Source: Rhabdothermincola salaria
Lineage (GTDB): Bacteria > Actinomycetota > Acidimicrobiia > Acidimicrobiales > Acidimicrobilacustridaceae
Assembly: GCF_021246445.1 (NCBI RefSeq)
Contig: NZ_JAJQXW010000005.1
Coordinates: forward strand, 124,001-188,000
Direction of reading: 5' to 3'
DNA: 64,000 nt
Below, in pieces: positions 8,065 to 17,116 of the stretch. The notes below the pieces were generated by a model. It was not told where the DNA came from. It saw only the letters and a program-made list of their open reading frames with translations, and made no database searches. Position numbers and translations under genes: made by a program. The stretch's first letter is position 1; every line of letters begins with the position of its first letter.

Positions 8065-8850
8065 ATGACCGAGTCGAGCAGCGATGAGCCGCTGTTGGTG
8101 GCCCGCGGCGTCTCGCTGCGCTTCGGCGGGGTGAGCGCCCTCACCGACGTCAGCTTCGAGGTGCGCCAACGGGAGCTGTTCGCCGTCATCGGACCCAACG
8201 GCGCCGGCAAGACCTCGATCTTCAACTGCCTCAACGGGGTGTACCGCCCCCAGAGCGGATCCATCCGATTGCGGGGCCGCGAGCTGGTGGGCATGGGTTC
8301 GCGCCGCATCGCCGAGCTGGGAGTGGCCCGTACCTTCCAGAACCTGGGGCTCTTCGCCAACCTCAACGTGATCGACAACCTGATGCTCGGGCGCCACCAT
8401 CTCATGCGCACCGGCTTCTTCGCCGGGGCGCTGTGGTGGGGGCGAGCCCGCAACGAGGAGATCGCCAACCGGCAAGCCGTCGAGGAGATCATCGAGCTGC
8501 TCGAGCTGCAGGCCTACCGCTACCGGCCCGTGGGGCTGCTGCCCTACGGAATCCAGAAGCGCATCGAGCTGGGGCGGGCACTGGCCATGGAGCCTGCCCT
8601 GCTGCTGCTCGACGAGCCGGTGGCCGGCATGAACCAGGAGGAGACCGAGGACACCGCTCGCTACCTCCTCGAGATCCGTGAGGCCCTGAACCTGTCGATG
8701 ATCCTGGTCGAGCACGACATGCACATGGTCATGGACCTCGCCGACCGGGTGATGGCGCTCGACTTCGGGGTGCCCATCGCCACCGGCACCCCCGCCGAGA
8801 TCCAGTCCGACCAGCGGGTGGTCGACGCCTACCTGGGGGTGGGCTCGTGA
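8065..8850 (+). CDS. livG: LivG-type ABC transporter ATPase
   Basis: A 261-residue second ATPase of the HAAT importer. Walker A is GPNGAGKTS, followed by the LivG-type IFNCLNGVYRPQSG and VARTFQNLGLF segments. The signature is LPYGIQKRIELGRAL, Walker B is LLLLDEPVAGMNQEE, and the switch histidine is in ILVEHDMHMVMDL. The start is ATG at 8065, preceded by GGGGAGGAG at good spacing. Its stop overlaps the following GTG start by four bases. It pairs with LivF to energise LivHM. Confidence 0.9.
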   Translation: MTESSSDEPLLVARGVSLRFGGVSALTDVSFEVRQRELFAVIGPNGAGKTSIFNCLNGVYRPQSGSIRLRGRELVGMGSRRIAELGVARTFQNLGLFANLNVIDNLMLGRHHLMRTGFFAGALWWGRARNEEIANRQAVEEIIELLELQAYRYRPVGLLPYGIQKRIELGRALAMEPALLLLDEPVAGMNQEETEDTARYLLEIREALNLSMILVEHDMHMVMDLADRVMALDFGVPIATGTPAEIQSDQRVVDAYLGVGS

Positions 8851-10703
8851 CCGCCACCCACACCGTCACCTCGGTGGCCGGCCCCGCGTTGGAGTCCGAT
8901 CTCGAGCCCACCCTTCCGGCGGTGCTGGTGCGCCGAGCCCGGGAGACCCCGAACGGCCTGGCCCTGCGCAAGAAGCAGCTCGGCCGGTGGAAGTCCTACA
9001 CCTGGCGCGGCTACGCCGAGCGCACCGCGGTGGCCGCGGCCGGCCTCGAGAAGCTGGGCGTCGGGCCCGGCGACCGGGTGGCGGTGCTCTCGGAGAACCG
9101 GCCGGCCTGGGTGTTCGTCGACCTGGCGGTGCAGGCCCTGGGGGGCGTCACCGTGGGCATCTACCCGACCTCCCCGGCCGCCGAGCTCGAGTACCTCCTC
9201 GACCACAGCGGGGCCACCGTGCTCGTGGCCGAGGACGAAGAGCAGGTCGACAAGTACCTCGAGATCCGCGACCGGCTCCCGGGGCTCACCAAGGTCGTCG
9301 TGCTCTCGCCGAGGGGGGTGCACGCCATCGCCGGCGACCCGGCCCTCATGACCTACGCCGCCCTCGAAGAACTGGGGCGGGGCGCCACCGTCGACGACCT
9401 GGAAGCCCGAGCCGATCGGGTCGACCCGAGCGCCACGGCGATCATCGTCTACACCTCCGGCACCACCGGCCCGCCCAAGGGGGCGATGCTGTCGCACACC
9501 AACCTCACCGTGGCGGCCGCTGCGGCCAAGGCCCAGTTCTCGGTCGACGCCCGCAGCGAGGTGCTCTCCTACCTGCCGTTGTGCCATGTGGCCGAGCGCC
9601 TCATCTCGGTGATGGGGGCCCTGGGGGCGGGCTACGTCGTGAACTTCGGCGAGGGCGGCGACGCCTTCGCAGGTGAGCTGCGCGAGGTCCAGCCCACCTT
9701 CTTCCTCGGGGTGCCGCGCATCTGGGAGAAGATGATGGCCTCGGTGGAGATCCGGATGGCCGACGCCAGTCGGATCAAGCGGGCCACCTACGCCTTCTGG
9801 ACCACGCGCGGCGCCCGGCTGGCCGAACGTCGCCTGGCGGGCAAGCTCGGCGTGGGCGGGCGCTTCGTCTACGGCTTGGGCTGGCTGTTGCTCTATCGGC
9901 CGCTGCGCAAGAAGCTGGGCTTGTTGCGGGTCACCGACGCGTTGTCCGGCGCCGCGCCCATCTCTCCGGAGGTGTTGCGCTTCTTCTGGTCGCTCGGGGT
10001 ACCGGTGCGCGAGGGCTACGGCCAGACCGAGAACACCGCCCAGGCCACCCTCACGCCGCCCGACGACGTGCGGATCGGCACGGTGGGCCTCCCGGTGCCG
10101 GGCAGCGAGATCCGCATCGCCGAGGACGGCGAGATCCTCACCCGGGGCCCCGGCACCTTCCAGGGCTACTACCGCAACCCCGAGGCCACTGCCGACACGC
10201 TCGACGCCGATGGCTGGCTGCACACCGGCGACGTGGGGGTGCTCGACGCCGACGGCCATCTCAGCATCACCGACCGCAAGAAGGACATCATCATCACCGC
10301 CGGCGGCAAGAACGTGTCCCCGTCGGAGATCGAGAACCGGCTGAAGGTCTCGCCGTACGTCCGTGAGGCGATCGTCATCGGCGACCAGCGCAAGTACCTC
10401 ACTGCGCTCATCGGCATCGAGACCGACACGGTGGCCAACTGGGCCCAGCAACACCGGATCGTGTTCACCACCTACGAGGACCTCTCGTCCAAGCCCGAGG
10501 TGGTCGAGCTGGTGCGGGCCTGGGTCGACGAGGTCAACCTCGACCTCGCCCAGGTCGAGACCATCAAGGCGTTCCGCCTGCTGCCCAAGGAGCTCGACCA
10601 GGAGGACGGGGAGATCACCGCCACGGCCAAGGTGAAACGCAAGGCGATCGCCGAGGAGTTCTCGAACCTCATCGAGTCCATGTACGGCGCGGGGGAGGCC
10701 TGA
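8847..10703 (+). CDS. Long-chain acyl-CoA synthetase (AMP-forming), embedded in the liv operon
   Basis: A 618-residue ANL-superfamily ligase that activates a carboxylic acid with ATP and CoA. The adenylate P-loop is IIVYTSGTTGPPKGAM; GYGQTENTAQ is the substrate/AMP motif, HTGDVGVLDADGHLSITDRKKDIIITAGGKN covers the hinge, and the late lysine lies in ATAKVKRKAIAEEF. It is of the FadD15/long-chain type by length and motif spacing. Its start overlaps livG by four bases and its stop overlaps livH by one, so it is a true operon member. The arrangement implies that the importer's substrate is a carboxylate trapped as a CoA thioester after entry, rather than an amino acid. Confidence 0.9.
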   Translation: MTATHTVTSVAGPALESDLEPTLPAVLVRRARETPNGLALRKKQLGRWKSYTWRGYAERTAVAAAGLEKLGVGPGDRVAVLSENRPAWVFVDLAVQALGGVTVGIYPTSPAAELEYLLDHSGATVLVAEDEEQVDKYLEIRDRLPGLTKVVVLSPRGVHAIAGDPALMTYAALEELGRGATVDDLEARADRVDPSATAIIVYTSGTTGPPKGAMLSHTNLTVAAAAAKAQFSVDARSEVLSYLPLCHVAERLISVMGALGAGYVVNFGEGGDAFAGELREVQPTFFLGVPRIWEKMMASVEIRMADASRIKRATYAFWTTRGARLAERRLAGKLGVGGRFVYGLGWLLLYRPLRKKLGLLRVTDALSGAAPISPEVLRFFWSLGVPVREGYGQTENTAQATLTPPDDVRIGTVGLPVPGSEIRIAEDGEILTRGPGTFQGYYRNPEATADTLDADGWLHTGDVGVLDADGHLSITDRKKDIIITAGGKNVSPSEIENRLKVSPYVREAIVIGDQRKYLTALIGIETDTVANWAQQHRIVFTTYEDLSSKPEVVELVRAWVDEVNLDLAQVETIKAFRLLPKELDQEDGEITATAKVKRKAIAEEFSNLIESMYGAGEA

Positions 10704-11602
10704 TGGAGGAGTTCCTCCAGTTCGTGCTCTCGGGCATCGCCCTGGGCTTCAAGTACGCCCTGGTGGCCCTGGGGTTCGTCATCATCTTCAAGGCCACCAG
10801 CGTCATCAACTTCGCCCAGGGCGGCTTCGTGATGCTCGGGGCCTACTTCACCTACAACTTCGGCACCACGTGGGGTCTGCCGTTCTGGTTGGCCGTCATC
10901 ATGGCCATGGTCGCCACCGGCCTGGTGGGCATGGTGCTCGAACGCCTCGTGCTGCGCCGCATGGTGGGCCAGCCGCCGTTCGCCCTCATCATGATCACCG
11001 TCGGGCTTCTGTTCGTGATCCAGGAGGTGGTCACCACCATCTGGGGCTTCGACAACCTCAACCTGGGCGACCCGTGGGGGGTCGACGTCGTGAACATCGG
11101 ATCCCTCGTCATCTCGGTGTCCGACATCTGGACCATCGTCCTCGGCCTCGTGGTGGTGGCCGCGTTCTTCGCCTTCTTCCGCTTCTCCAGGTTGGGTCTG
11201 GCCATGCGGGCCACCGCCCTCGACCAGGAGGCGGCCCTCGCCCAGGGCATGAGCGCCAAGAAGGTGTGGGCCATCTCGTGGGCCATCGCCGGCGCCGTGG
11301 CCGCCCTGGCCGGGGTGACCATCGCTTCCGGGGCCGGCAACCTCAGTCCTCAGGTGCAGTTCATCGCCCTCTTGGCCTTCCCCGCCATCATCCTCGGCGG
11401 TGTCGACTCCCCGGGCGGGGCCATCGTCGGCGGGGTCATCATCGGCGTCACCCAGACCCTCACCGCCGGCTACCAGAAGGACATCGGCCTGGCCTGGCTC
11501 GGTGAGGGGTTCCAGTCGGTGATGCCCTACGTGGTGATGCTCGTCATCTTGTTGGTACGGCCCTACGGCCTTTTCGGGACGAAGGAGGTGAAGCGGGTCT
11601 GA
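10703..11602 (+). CDS. livH: LivH-type ABC transporter permease
   Basis: A 299-residue membrane protein with about eight hydrophobic helices. Family features include the N-terminal GIALGFKYALVALGFVIIFKATSVINFAQGGFVMLGAY, EAALAQGMSAKKVWAISWAIAGAVAALAG (the EAA-like ATPase contact loop), and AIILGGVDSPGGAIVGGVIIG near the C-terminus. Its ATG overlaps the stop of the acyl-CoA synthetase (TGATG) and its own stop overlaps livM the same way, so translation is coupled. It forms the membrane channel with LivM. Confidence 0.9.
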   Translation: MEEFLQFVLSGIALGFKYALVALGFVIIFKATSVINFAQGGFVMLGAYFTYNFGTTWGLPFWLAVIMAMVATGLVGMVLERLVLRRMVGQPPFALIMITVGLLFVIQEVVTTIWGFDNLNLGDPWGVDVVNIGSLVISVSDIWTIVLGLVVVAAFFAFFRFSRLGLAMRATALDQEAALAQGMSAKKVWAISWAIAGAVAALAGVTIASGAGNLSPQVQFIALLAFPAIILGGVDSPGGAIVGGVIIGVTQTLTAGYQKDIGLAWLGEGFQSVMPYVVMLVILLVRPYGLFGTKEVKRV

Positions 11603-12723
11603 TGGCTGCCATCCGACGTCGCCGCAGTCCGGAGATGGTCACCGAGTACGCCGACGATGTCGGCCTGTTCAAGACCCGCGGCTTCCAGATCGGGATGCTG
11701 TTGCTGCTGGTGGCCTACCTGGCCGTCCCCAACACCCTCGACGACTTCTGGATCGGGGTGCTCAACTACTGCGCCTTCTTCGCCATCGGGGGCATCGGCC
11801 TCAACCTGCTCACCGGGTACACCGGGCAGGTCTCGTTGGGCCACGCCTTCTTCGTCGGTGTGGGGGCCTACTCGGCCGCCTGGTTCGGCGGCCAACAGGG
11901 GTGGCCCATGCTGCTGTGGCTGCCCATGGCCGCGCTGATCGGCGGGGCGCTGGGGGCGCTCATCGGGCCGGTCGCCCTCCGCCTGCACGGGAACTACCTG
12001 GCCATCGTGACGCTCGGGTTGCTGTTCCTCGGCGAGCACATCTTCATCGAGTGGGACTCCGTCACCGGCGGCAGTCGCGGTACCCAGGTCGACGCGTCGC
12101 TCGCCGTCGGTCCGCTCGACTTCACCGCCCTCGAGCTCTTCGGCACCACCTTCAGCCGGGAGCAAGGCGTGTTCTGGCTGTTGTGGGCGGTCGTGGGCAT
12201 CTGTGCCCTCATCGCCAAGAACGTGGTGCGCACCCGTCCGGGGCGGGCCATGCAGGCCATCCGCGACCGCGACGTCGCCGCCGAGGTGGTCGGTGTGTCG
12301 CTCGTGCGCTACAAGGTGGGTGCCTTCGCCATCTCCTCGGCCATGGCCGCCGTGGCTGGCGCCTTCTACGGCGCCGCCATCCAGCGCTACGTCTCGCCGG
12401 TCGAGTTCGGCGGCACGTTCGGGTTGATCCTGTCGATCACGTTCGTGGCCGTCATCATCGTGGGGGGCATGGGCACCGTGTTCGGCTCCATCCTCGGGGC
12501 GTTGGTGGTGGGTGCCCTGCCCCGCATCATCCAGGAGTACAGCGGAGACATCCCGTTCCTGCAGACCTCGCCCACCAGCGACGGGATCCTCAGCGTGGCG
12601 TCGTTCAACAACATGTTGTTCGGGGCGCTCATCATCGTCTTCTTGTTGGTCGAGCCCCGGGGTCTGGCCGCGCTCTGGTTGCGGGCCAAGGCCTGGTTCA
12701 AGTTCTGGCCGTTCTCGTACTGA
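11602..12723 (+). CDS. livM: LivM-type ABC transporter permease
   Basis: A 373-residue multi-pass membrane protein. The signature LivM segments are GIGLNLLTGYTGQVSLGHAFFVGVGAYSAA, LRLHGNYLAIVTLGL, AMQAIRDRDVAAEVVGVSLVRYKVGAFAISSAMAAVAG (contact loop with the ATPases) and GGMGTVFGSILGALVVG. It has a longer hydrophilic N-terminus than typical (about 30 residues before the first helix). It completes the channel with LivH. A 139-bp gap without clear hairpin separates it from livK, so read-through is possible. Confidence 0.9.
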   Translation: MAAIRRRRSPEMVTEYADDVGLFKTRGFQIGMLLLLVAYLAVPNTLDDFWIGVLNYCAFFAIGGIGLNLLTGYTGQVSLGHAFFVGVGAYSAAWFGGQQGWPMLLWLPMAALIGGALGALIGPVALRLHGNYLAIVTLGLLFLGEHIFIEWDSVTGGSRGTQVDASLAVGPLDFTALELFGTTFSREQGVFWLLWAVVGICALIAKNVVRTRPGRAMQAIRDRDVAAEVVGVSLVRYKVGAFAISSAMAAVAGAFYGAAIQRYVSPVEFGGTFGLILSITFVAVIIVGGMGTVFGSILGALVVGALPRIIQEYSGDIPFLQTSPTSDGILSVASFNNMLFGALIIVFLLVEPRGLAALWLRAKAWFKFWPFSY

Positions 12724-12862
12724 TCTCCATCGCGGTCGCATTGATCGCACCGTTCTGACCGGGGCGGTCTCCGGCCCACCGCCGGGATCGCCCCGTTCAC
12801 CAGATGCTCCTCGGCGCCGAGGCGGGGAGGAGCTCCCACACACCCATCAAGGGGGAAGCAAC

Positions 12863-14161
12863 ATGCGACACCGCAGGATCATCCGCTTGGCGGCGGTGGT
12901 CATGGCCCTGGGCCTGATCGCAGCCGGCTGCCGCGGCAGCGACAACGACGACGCCGAGTCAGCCACCACCACGGCCGAGGGCGGGGGCGGCGAGGAGACG
13001 AGCGAGGTCACCCCCGGCCCGGGCTTCGACGGCACCAACATCAGCCTGGGTGTGCTCACCCCGCAGACCGGCGCCGCGGCCGTCATCGGCAACCCCCTCA
13101 CCCAGGGCAACGAGGTCTTCTTCCAGGGCCTCAACGCCTCCGGGGGCATCGCCGGGCAGTACCCGGTGAGCCTCGAGGTGCTCGACACCAAGTACGAGCC
13201 GCCCACCGCGGTGCAGCAGTACCAGGCCTCCAAGGGCGACGTGGCGGCCTTCTTGCAGGTGCTGGGCACCCCCGTCGTCGACGCGCTGCTGCCGCAGCTC
13301 GAGACCGACGAGATGCTCGCCGGGCCGGCTTCGCTCGACGCCTTCTGGGTGCGCGAGCCCAACCTCATGCCCATCGGTGGCCCCTACCAGGTGCAGGTCA
13401 TCAACGGCATCGACTACGCCATGCGCGAGCTCGACGCGGCCGACAAGACCATCTGCGCCCTCACCAAGGACGACCCCTACGGCGAGACCGGCCTGGCCGG
13501 GCTGGAGTTCGCCGCCGAGGAGATGGACTTCGAGATCGCGGCCACGGCCACCTTCCGCCAAGGGGACCAGAACTTCACCGCGCCCATCAGCCAGCTGAAG
13601 GGTGCCGGGTGCGAGATCACGGTGTTCGTGGCCCTGCCCAACGAGACCAGCCCCATCCTCTCGGAGGCCGTGGCCCAGGAGTTCGCCCCGATGTGGTTGG
13701 CCGCTTCGCCCACCTGGGTGAGCGCGTTCGCCGGGTCGGCCCTGGCTCCCTACCTGCAGGAGAACTTCCTGCTCATCTCCGAGGGTCCGGAGTGGGGTGA
13801 CACCTCCAACCCGGGCATGGCCAAGATGCTCGAGGACATCGCCGCCTACGCACCGGACCAGACGCCGGACATCTACTTCCAGTTCGGCTACGCCCAGGCG
13901 TGGGCCATGGCCCAGATCCTGGAGCAGGCCGTCGAGGACGGGGATCTCTCCCCGGCCGGCATCGTGGCCGCAGCCCAGACGATCGAGATGCTCACGTTCG
14001 AGGAGCTCACCGGCGACTACGCCTACGGTCCGGTCGAGGACCGTGACCCGCCCCGGACCTCGACGATCAACGCCATCGATCCGAGCATCCCCGGCGGTCT
14101 GACGGCCCTCGAGGTCGACGTCGCCTCCGAGGCGGCCGAGGCCTACCAGTTCGACGGCTGA
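12863..14161 (+). CDS. livK: LivK-type substrate-binding lipoprotein
   Basis: A 432-residue periplasmic-binding-fold protein (Peripla_BP_6). It has a lipoprotein signal peptide (MRHRRIIRLAAVVMALGLIAAGC) with the lipobox IAAGC, then an acidic, Thr-rich linker. The two-lobed domain starts ISLGVLTPQTGAAAVIGNPLTQG. The start is ATG at 12863 with GGGGGAAG upstream. It would capture the ligand outside the membrane and deliver it to LivHM. Ligand identity is not visible, but the acyl-CoA ligase in the operon points to an organic acid. A strong hairpin follows the gene. Confidence 0.88.
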   Translation: MRHRRIIRLAAVVMALGLIAAGCRGSDNDDAESATTTAEGGGGEETSEVTPGPGFDGTNISLGVLTPQTGAAAVIGNPLTQGNEVFFQGLNASGGIAGQYPVSLEVLDTKYEPPTAVQQYQASKGDVAAFLQVLGTPVVDALLPQLETDEMLAGPASLDAFWVREPNLMPIGGPYQVQVINGIDYAMRELDAADKTICALTKDDPYGETGLAGLEFAAEEMDFEIAATATFRQGDQNFTAPISQLKGAGCEITVFVALPNETSPILSEAVAQEFAPMWLAASPTWVSAFAGSALAPYLQENFLLISEGPEWGDTSNPGMAKMLEDIAAYAPDQTPDIYFQFGYAQAWAMAQILEQAVEDGDLSPAGIVAAAQTIEMLTFEELTGDYAYGPVEDRDPPRTSTINAIDPSIPGGLTALEVDVASEAAEAYQFDG

Positions 14162-14180
14162 TCCGTCGACGTGCGATGAC

Positions 14181-14218
14181 CCGATGGCCGGCCTCCCCGA
14201 GCGGGGGCCGGCCATCGG
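14181..14218. terminator. Hairpin terminator after livK, shared by convergent genes
   Basis: The arms CCGATGGCCGGCC and GGCCGGCCATCGG pair over 13 bp, and CCCC with GGGG extends the helix past a one-base bulge to a GAGC loop. It lies between the stops of livK and the convergent HEAT gene. There is no T-tract, which is common in high-GC actinobacteria. Confidence 0.7.
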
Positions 14219-14248
14219 CGCGTCGCCCGTCGGTCGCCGACCGGTGGC

Positions 14249-14911
14249 TCAGGCGGTGAGGTCCTCGGCAGCCTGGCGGACCTGCCAGTCGCGGTCCTCG
14301 AGCGCCCGAGCCAGGGCGGCATCGACCTCGGCTCCGTCGAAGGGTGCCAGCGCGATCACCGCCCGACGGCGGACGGTGGCCTTGTCGCGGGTGGCGGCGA
14401 GGATGGCGGGCAGGCCGCTTGCGTCGCCCACCGCACCGAGGGCCGCCACCGCCGCCTCCCGGCACAGGGCATCGGGGTGGTCGGTGGCCATGGTGGCCAG
14501 CCGGGCCACGACGGGTCCGTCGCCGGCCGGGCGTTCGCCGAGGGCGAAGGCGGCGGTCTCGGCCACGGTGGCGTCGTCGTCCTCCAACAGCTCCAGCAGG
14601 GCGGCGGTGACCGACGCGTCGTCGAGGAGGGCCCGGGCGGCTTCGTCGGCTGCTCTCCGGCGCACCCCGGCGTCGGGGTCGGCGGCGGCGGCCAGGAGCT
14701 CCGATGGCGAGATCGCCTCGAGGCGCACCAGCGCGCCCAGCGCGATGGCGCGGACCCCGGGATCGTCGTCGAGGAGCAGGGCTCGGGCCTCGTCGCGGTC
14801 GCCGCGGTGGCCGGCGAGGGCGGCTCTCCGTCGACGTCGGAGGTGGTCGGCTAGCGTCCGCTCCGCCGGGAGGTGCCCGGTGGAGGCCGGTCCGATGGCG
14901 GGGTCGGGCAT
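14249..14911 (-). CDS. HEAT-repeat protein
   Basis: A 220-residue protein made almost wholly of HEAT/PBS-lyase-type helical repeats: DPGVRAIALGALVRL, DAGVRRRAADEAARAL, DATVAETAAFALGE, HPDALCREAAVAALGAV, KATVRRRAVIALAPF and DWQVRQAAEDL. Such repeats form a curved solenoid for protein contacts. There is no signal peptide and no catalytic motif. The start is ATG at 14911, 18 bp from the divergent TetR start, so the two share a promoter region. The partner is unknown. Confidence 0.8.
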   Translation of the reverse strand: MPDPAIGPASTGHLPAERTLADHLRRRRRAALAGHRGDRDEARALLLDDDPGVRAIALGALVRLEAISPSELLAAAADPDAGVRRRAADEAARALLDDASVTAALLELLEDDDATVAETAAFALGERPAGDGPVVARLATMATDHPDALCREAAVAALGAVGDASGLPAILAATRDKATVRRRAVIALAPFDGAEVDAALARALEDRDWQVRQAAEDLTA

Positions 14912-14929
14912 CCCCGTAGTGGATCACGT

Positions 14930-15550
14930 ATGACCGAACGACGCCCACCCACCAAACGCCAGCTCCAAGCCGCCGAGACCCGTGGGCGGATGCTCGCGGC
15001 CGCGGCCGTGGTGTTCGCCCGCCAGGGCTACCGGGCCACGACCGTCGGCGCCATCACCGGGGAGGCCAGCACCGCCCACGGCACGTTCTACCTCTACTTC
15101 CGCAACAAGGACGACGCGCTCATCCAGGTCCTGCAGGCCGTCACCGATCGGGTGCTGGTGCGCCCCGAGGTGGCCCCCGACGCCGGCCGCCGCGACCGCA
15201 TCGAGGTCATGGTGCGCGGCTACGTGGGAGCCCTGGCCGCCAACCCGGGCCTGTACCGGGCGTTGCTCGAGGGGATGCTGTCGAGCCCGCTCATCGAGCG
15301 GGTGTGGCTCGACATGCGCGAGGAGTTCGTGTCCCGCATCAGCGCCGGCATCGATCGGGTGGTGGCGCGGGGCGAGATGCGTCCGGTCGCCGACAGCGGC
15401 CAGGCCGCCCGGGCACTGGTGTCGATGTGCGAGTGGCACGCGTTCGTGGCGCTCGGCCTGGGCCACGAGGCGCCCACCGAGGCCATGGTGGAGCAGGCCA
15501 TCGGCACCGTCACCGAGCTGTGGGCCCGCGCCACGTGGGGCACGGCGTAG
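14930..15550 (+). CDS. TetR-family transcriptional regulator
   Basis: A 206-residue repressor-type protein. The N-terminal helix-turn-helix reads TTVGAITGEASTAHGTFYLYFRNKDDAL, the classic TetR recognition helix region, preceded by ETRGRMLAAAAVVFARQGY. The C-terminal ~140 residues are an all-helical ligand-binding domain (RALLEGMLSSPLIERVW, ARALVSMCEWHAFVALGLG). Its place next to the ABC/acyl-CoA ligase cluster makes it a candidate regulator of that operon, possibly through the palindromes at 7092-7146, though this is inference. Divergent from the HEAT gene. Confidence 0.88.
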   Translation: MTERRPPTKRQLQAAETRGRMLAAAAVVFARQGYRATTVGAITGEASTAHGTFYLYFRNKDDALIQVLQAVTDRVLVRPEVAPDAGRRDRIEVMVRGYVGALAANPGLYRALLEGMLSSPLIERVWLDMREEFVSRISAGIDRVVARGEMRPVADSGQAARALVSMCEWHAFVALGLGHEAPTEAMVEQAIGTVTELWARATWGTA

Positions 15551-15563
15551 GGGACCCTGGTGC

Positions 15564-15604
15564 CCGGCCGTCCCCTCCGGCTCCGCCAGTGGGACGGCGG
15601 CCGG
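15564..15604. terminator. Candidate bidirectional hairpin terminator
   Basis: CCGGCCGTCCC (15564-15574) pairs with GGGACGGCGGCCGG (15591-15604) apart from a three-base bulge, between the stops of the TetR gene and the convergent small membrane protein. Confidence 0.45.
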
Positions 15605-15626
15605 CGGGGTCGGGAAGCGTCGCCGA

Positions 15627-15803
15627 TCAGAGGGCGTTGTTGAGCACGATGACGCTGACGAGCACGAGCAGGGTGATGACGATCGCGGCGACCACGCCGA
15701 GCACGGCGAGCAGGGCGACCAGCCCGACGGCGGAACGGACGCGCCGGCTGGCTGGTGGGGCGATGCGGGCGGTACTGGCTTCGAAGCTGTCGTCGGTGGT
15801 CAC
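15627..15803 (-). CDS. Small single-pass membrane protein
   Basis: A 58-residue protein starting at GTG 15803 (VTTDDSFEASTAR), with GGGAGAG just upstream. One long hydrophobic helix (SAVGLVALLAVLGVVAAIVITLLVLVSVIVL) takes up the C-terminal half and the protein ends five residues later. The longer open frame upstream is antisense of the neighbouring gene's N-terminus and was left out. No family recognised. Confidence 0.55.
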   Translation of the reverse strand: MTTDDSFEASTARIAPPASRRVRSAVGLVALLAVLGVVAAIVITLLVLVSVIVLNNAL

Positions 15804-15888
15804 GGCTCTCCCGTTGCATCCCGCGCCGTGGAAGGAGGAGTCGACCGTGGCAGGCTGAGCGCCACCATCGCCCGGAAGCCCTCTACCC

Positions 15889-17046
15889 ATGGACACCGTC
15901 GAGTCGACTCTACCGCCCCCCTGGCCCCCCGCCGGTGGCGAACCGCCGGCCGGTGACCCGCGGGCGGGTTCGGCCGACGAGCCCCGCCCGAAGTGGTCGC
16001 CCCGCCGCAAGTGGGTGGTGGGGTCGCTGGCGGTCGCGGTCGTGGGGCTGTTGTCGGGGGCGGTCTTCTGGCGGCTGCCCTACTACACGTTGTCGCCCGG
16101 CGCCGTCCGCGACACCGAGAGCTTCATCGCCGTCGAGGGGACGGAGACCTTCGTCGACGACGCGGGGACCATCAGCTACCTCACCGTGTCGGTGAAGCAG
16201 GCCACCCCGTTGGAGGTGTTGGCTGCCTGGATCGACCCGGCGGTGGAGGTGGTGGAGGCGGAGAGGATCCTCGGCGACCAGACGCCTCAGGAGAACCGTG
16301 AGCTCAACCTGCAGCTCATGGCCGGGTCCAAGGACTCGGCCACCTACCAGGCGTTGAGCCGCATGGGCTACGACATCCCGACCGACGGCACGGGTGCCGT
16401 GGTGGCGTCGGTGGCCGACGACGTGCCGGCGGCGGCCGTGCTCACCCGTGGTGACACCATCGTCAGCGTCGATGGCGAGTCGGTGGCGTTGAGCGACGAG
16501 CTGATCGATGCCCTCTCGACCCGGTCCCCGGGCGACGTGGTCGAGCTCGGCGTGCAGGCCCTCGACAGCGACGACACCCGAGTGGAGGCGGTCGAGCTGG
16601 TGGGCCGCCCCGACGACCCGAGCCAGCCCATGCTCGGCATCACCACGTTCACCCGGGACCTCAGCTTCGACTTCCCCGTCGACGTCACCATCGACTCCGG
16701 TCGGGTGGGCGGGCCGTCGGCGGGGTTGGCGTTCACCCTCGGCATCCTCGACGCCCTCACGCCGGACAGCGTGACCGGCGGGACGAAGGTGGCCACCACG
16801 GGCACGATGGAGCTCGACGGGCAGGTGGGGCCGGTCGGCGGCGTGCACCAGAAGGTGGTGGCTGCCCGGCGGGCCGGCGTCGACCTCATGATGGTGCCGG
16901 CCGCCGAGATCGACGAGGCCCGTCGCTACGCCGACGGGTTGCGCGTGGAGCCGGTCGAGGACCTCGACGACGCCTTGGCCGTGCTGGCCACCGTCGGTGG
17001 GGGCGATGCCGTGCTGCCCGCCGAAGCGGTGAGCACCCCGTCGTGA
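15889..17046 (+). CDS. YlbL-like PDZ and Lon-type (S16) serine protease, membrane anchored
   Basis: A 385-residue protein with a Pro-rich cytoplasmic N-terminus, one TM helix (WVVGSLAVAVVGLLSGAVFW), a PDZ domain in the middle (GAVVASVADDVPAAAVLTRGDTIVSVDG) and a C-terminal Lon proteolytic domain. The Ser-Lys dyad of S16 is present: Ser in GGPSAGLAFTLGILD and Lys in GGVHQKVVAARRAG. The LPYYTLSPGAVRDT segment after the helix is typical of the actinobacterial YlbL family. It is probably an extracytoplasmic quality-control protease. It is preceded by the divergent small membrane protein and followed by the DivIVA gene. Confidence 0.88.
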   Translation: MDTVESTLPPPWPPAGGEPPAGDPRAGSADEPRPKWSPRRKWVVGSLAVAVVGLLSGAVFWRLPYYTLSPGAVRDTESFIAVEGTETFVDDAGTISYLTVSVKQATPLEVLAAWIDPAVEVVEAERILGDQTPQENRELNLQLMAGSKDSATYQALSRMGYDIPTDGTGAVVASVADDVPAAAVLTRGDTIVSVDGESVALSDELIDALSTRSPGDVVELGVQALDSDDTRVEAVELVGRPDDPSQPMLGITTFTRDLSFDFPVDVTIDSGRVGGPSAGLAFTLGILDALTPDSVTGGTKVATTGTMELDGQVGPVGGVHQKVVAARRAGVDLMMVPAAEIDEARRYADGLRVEPVEDLDDALAVLATVGGGDAVLPAEAVSTPS

Positions 17047-17116
17047 TGCGGCCAAGGGTGTAGGTCCGGCCCGAGGGGTCACCGAGGGCGAGAGGTCCGC
17101 TCGGTACCATCCGCTC

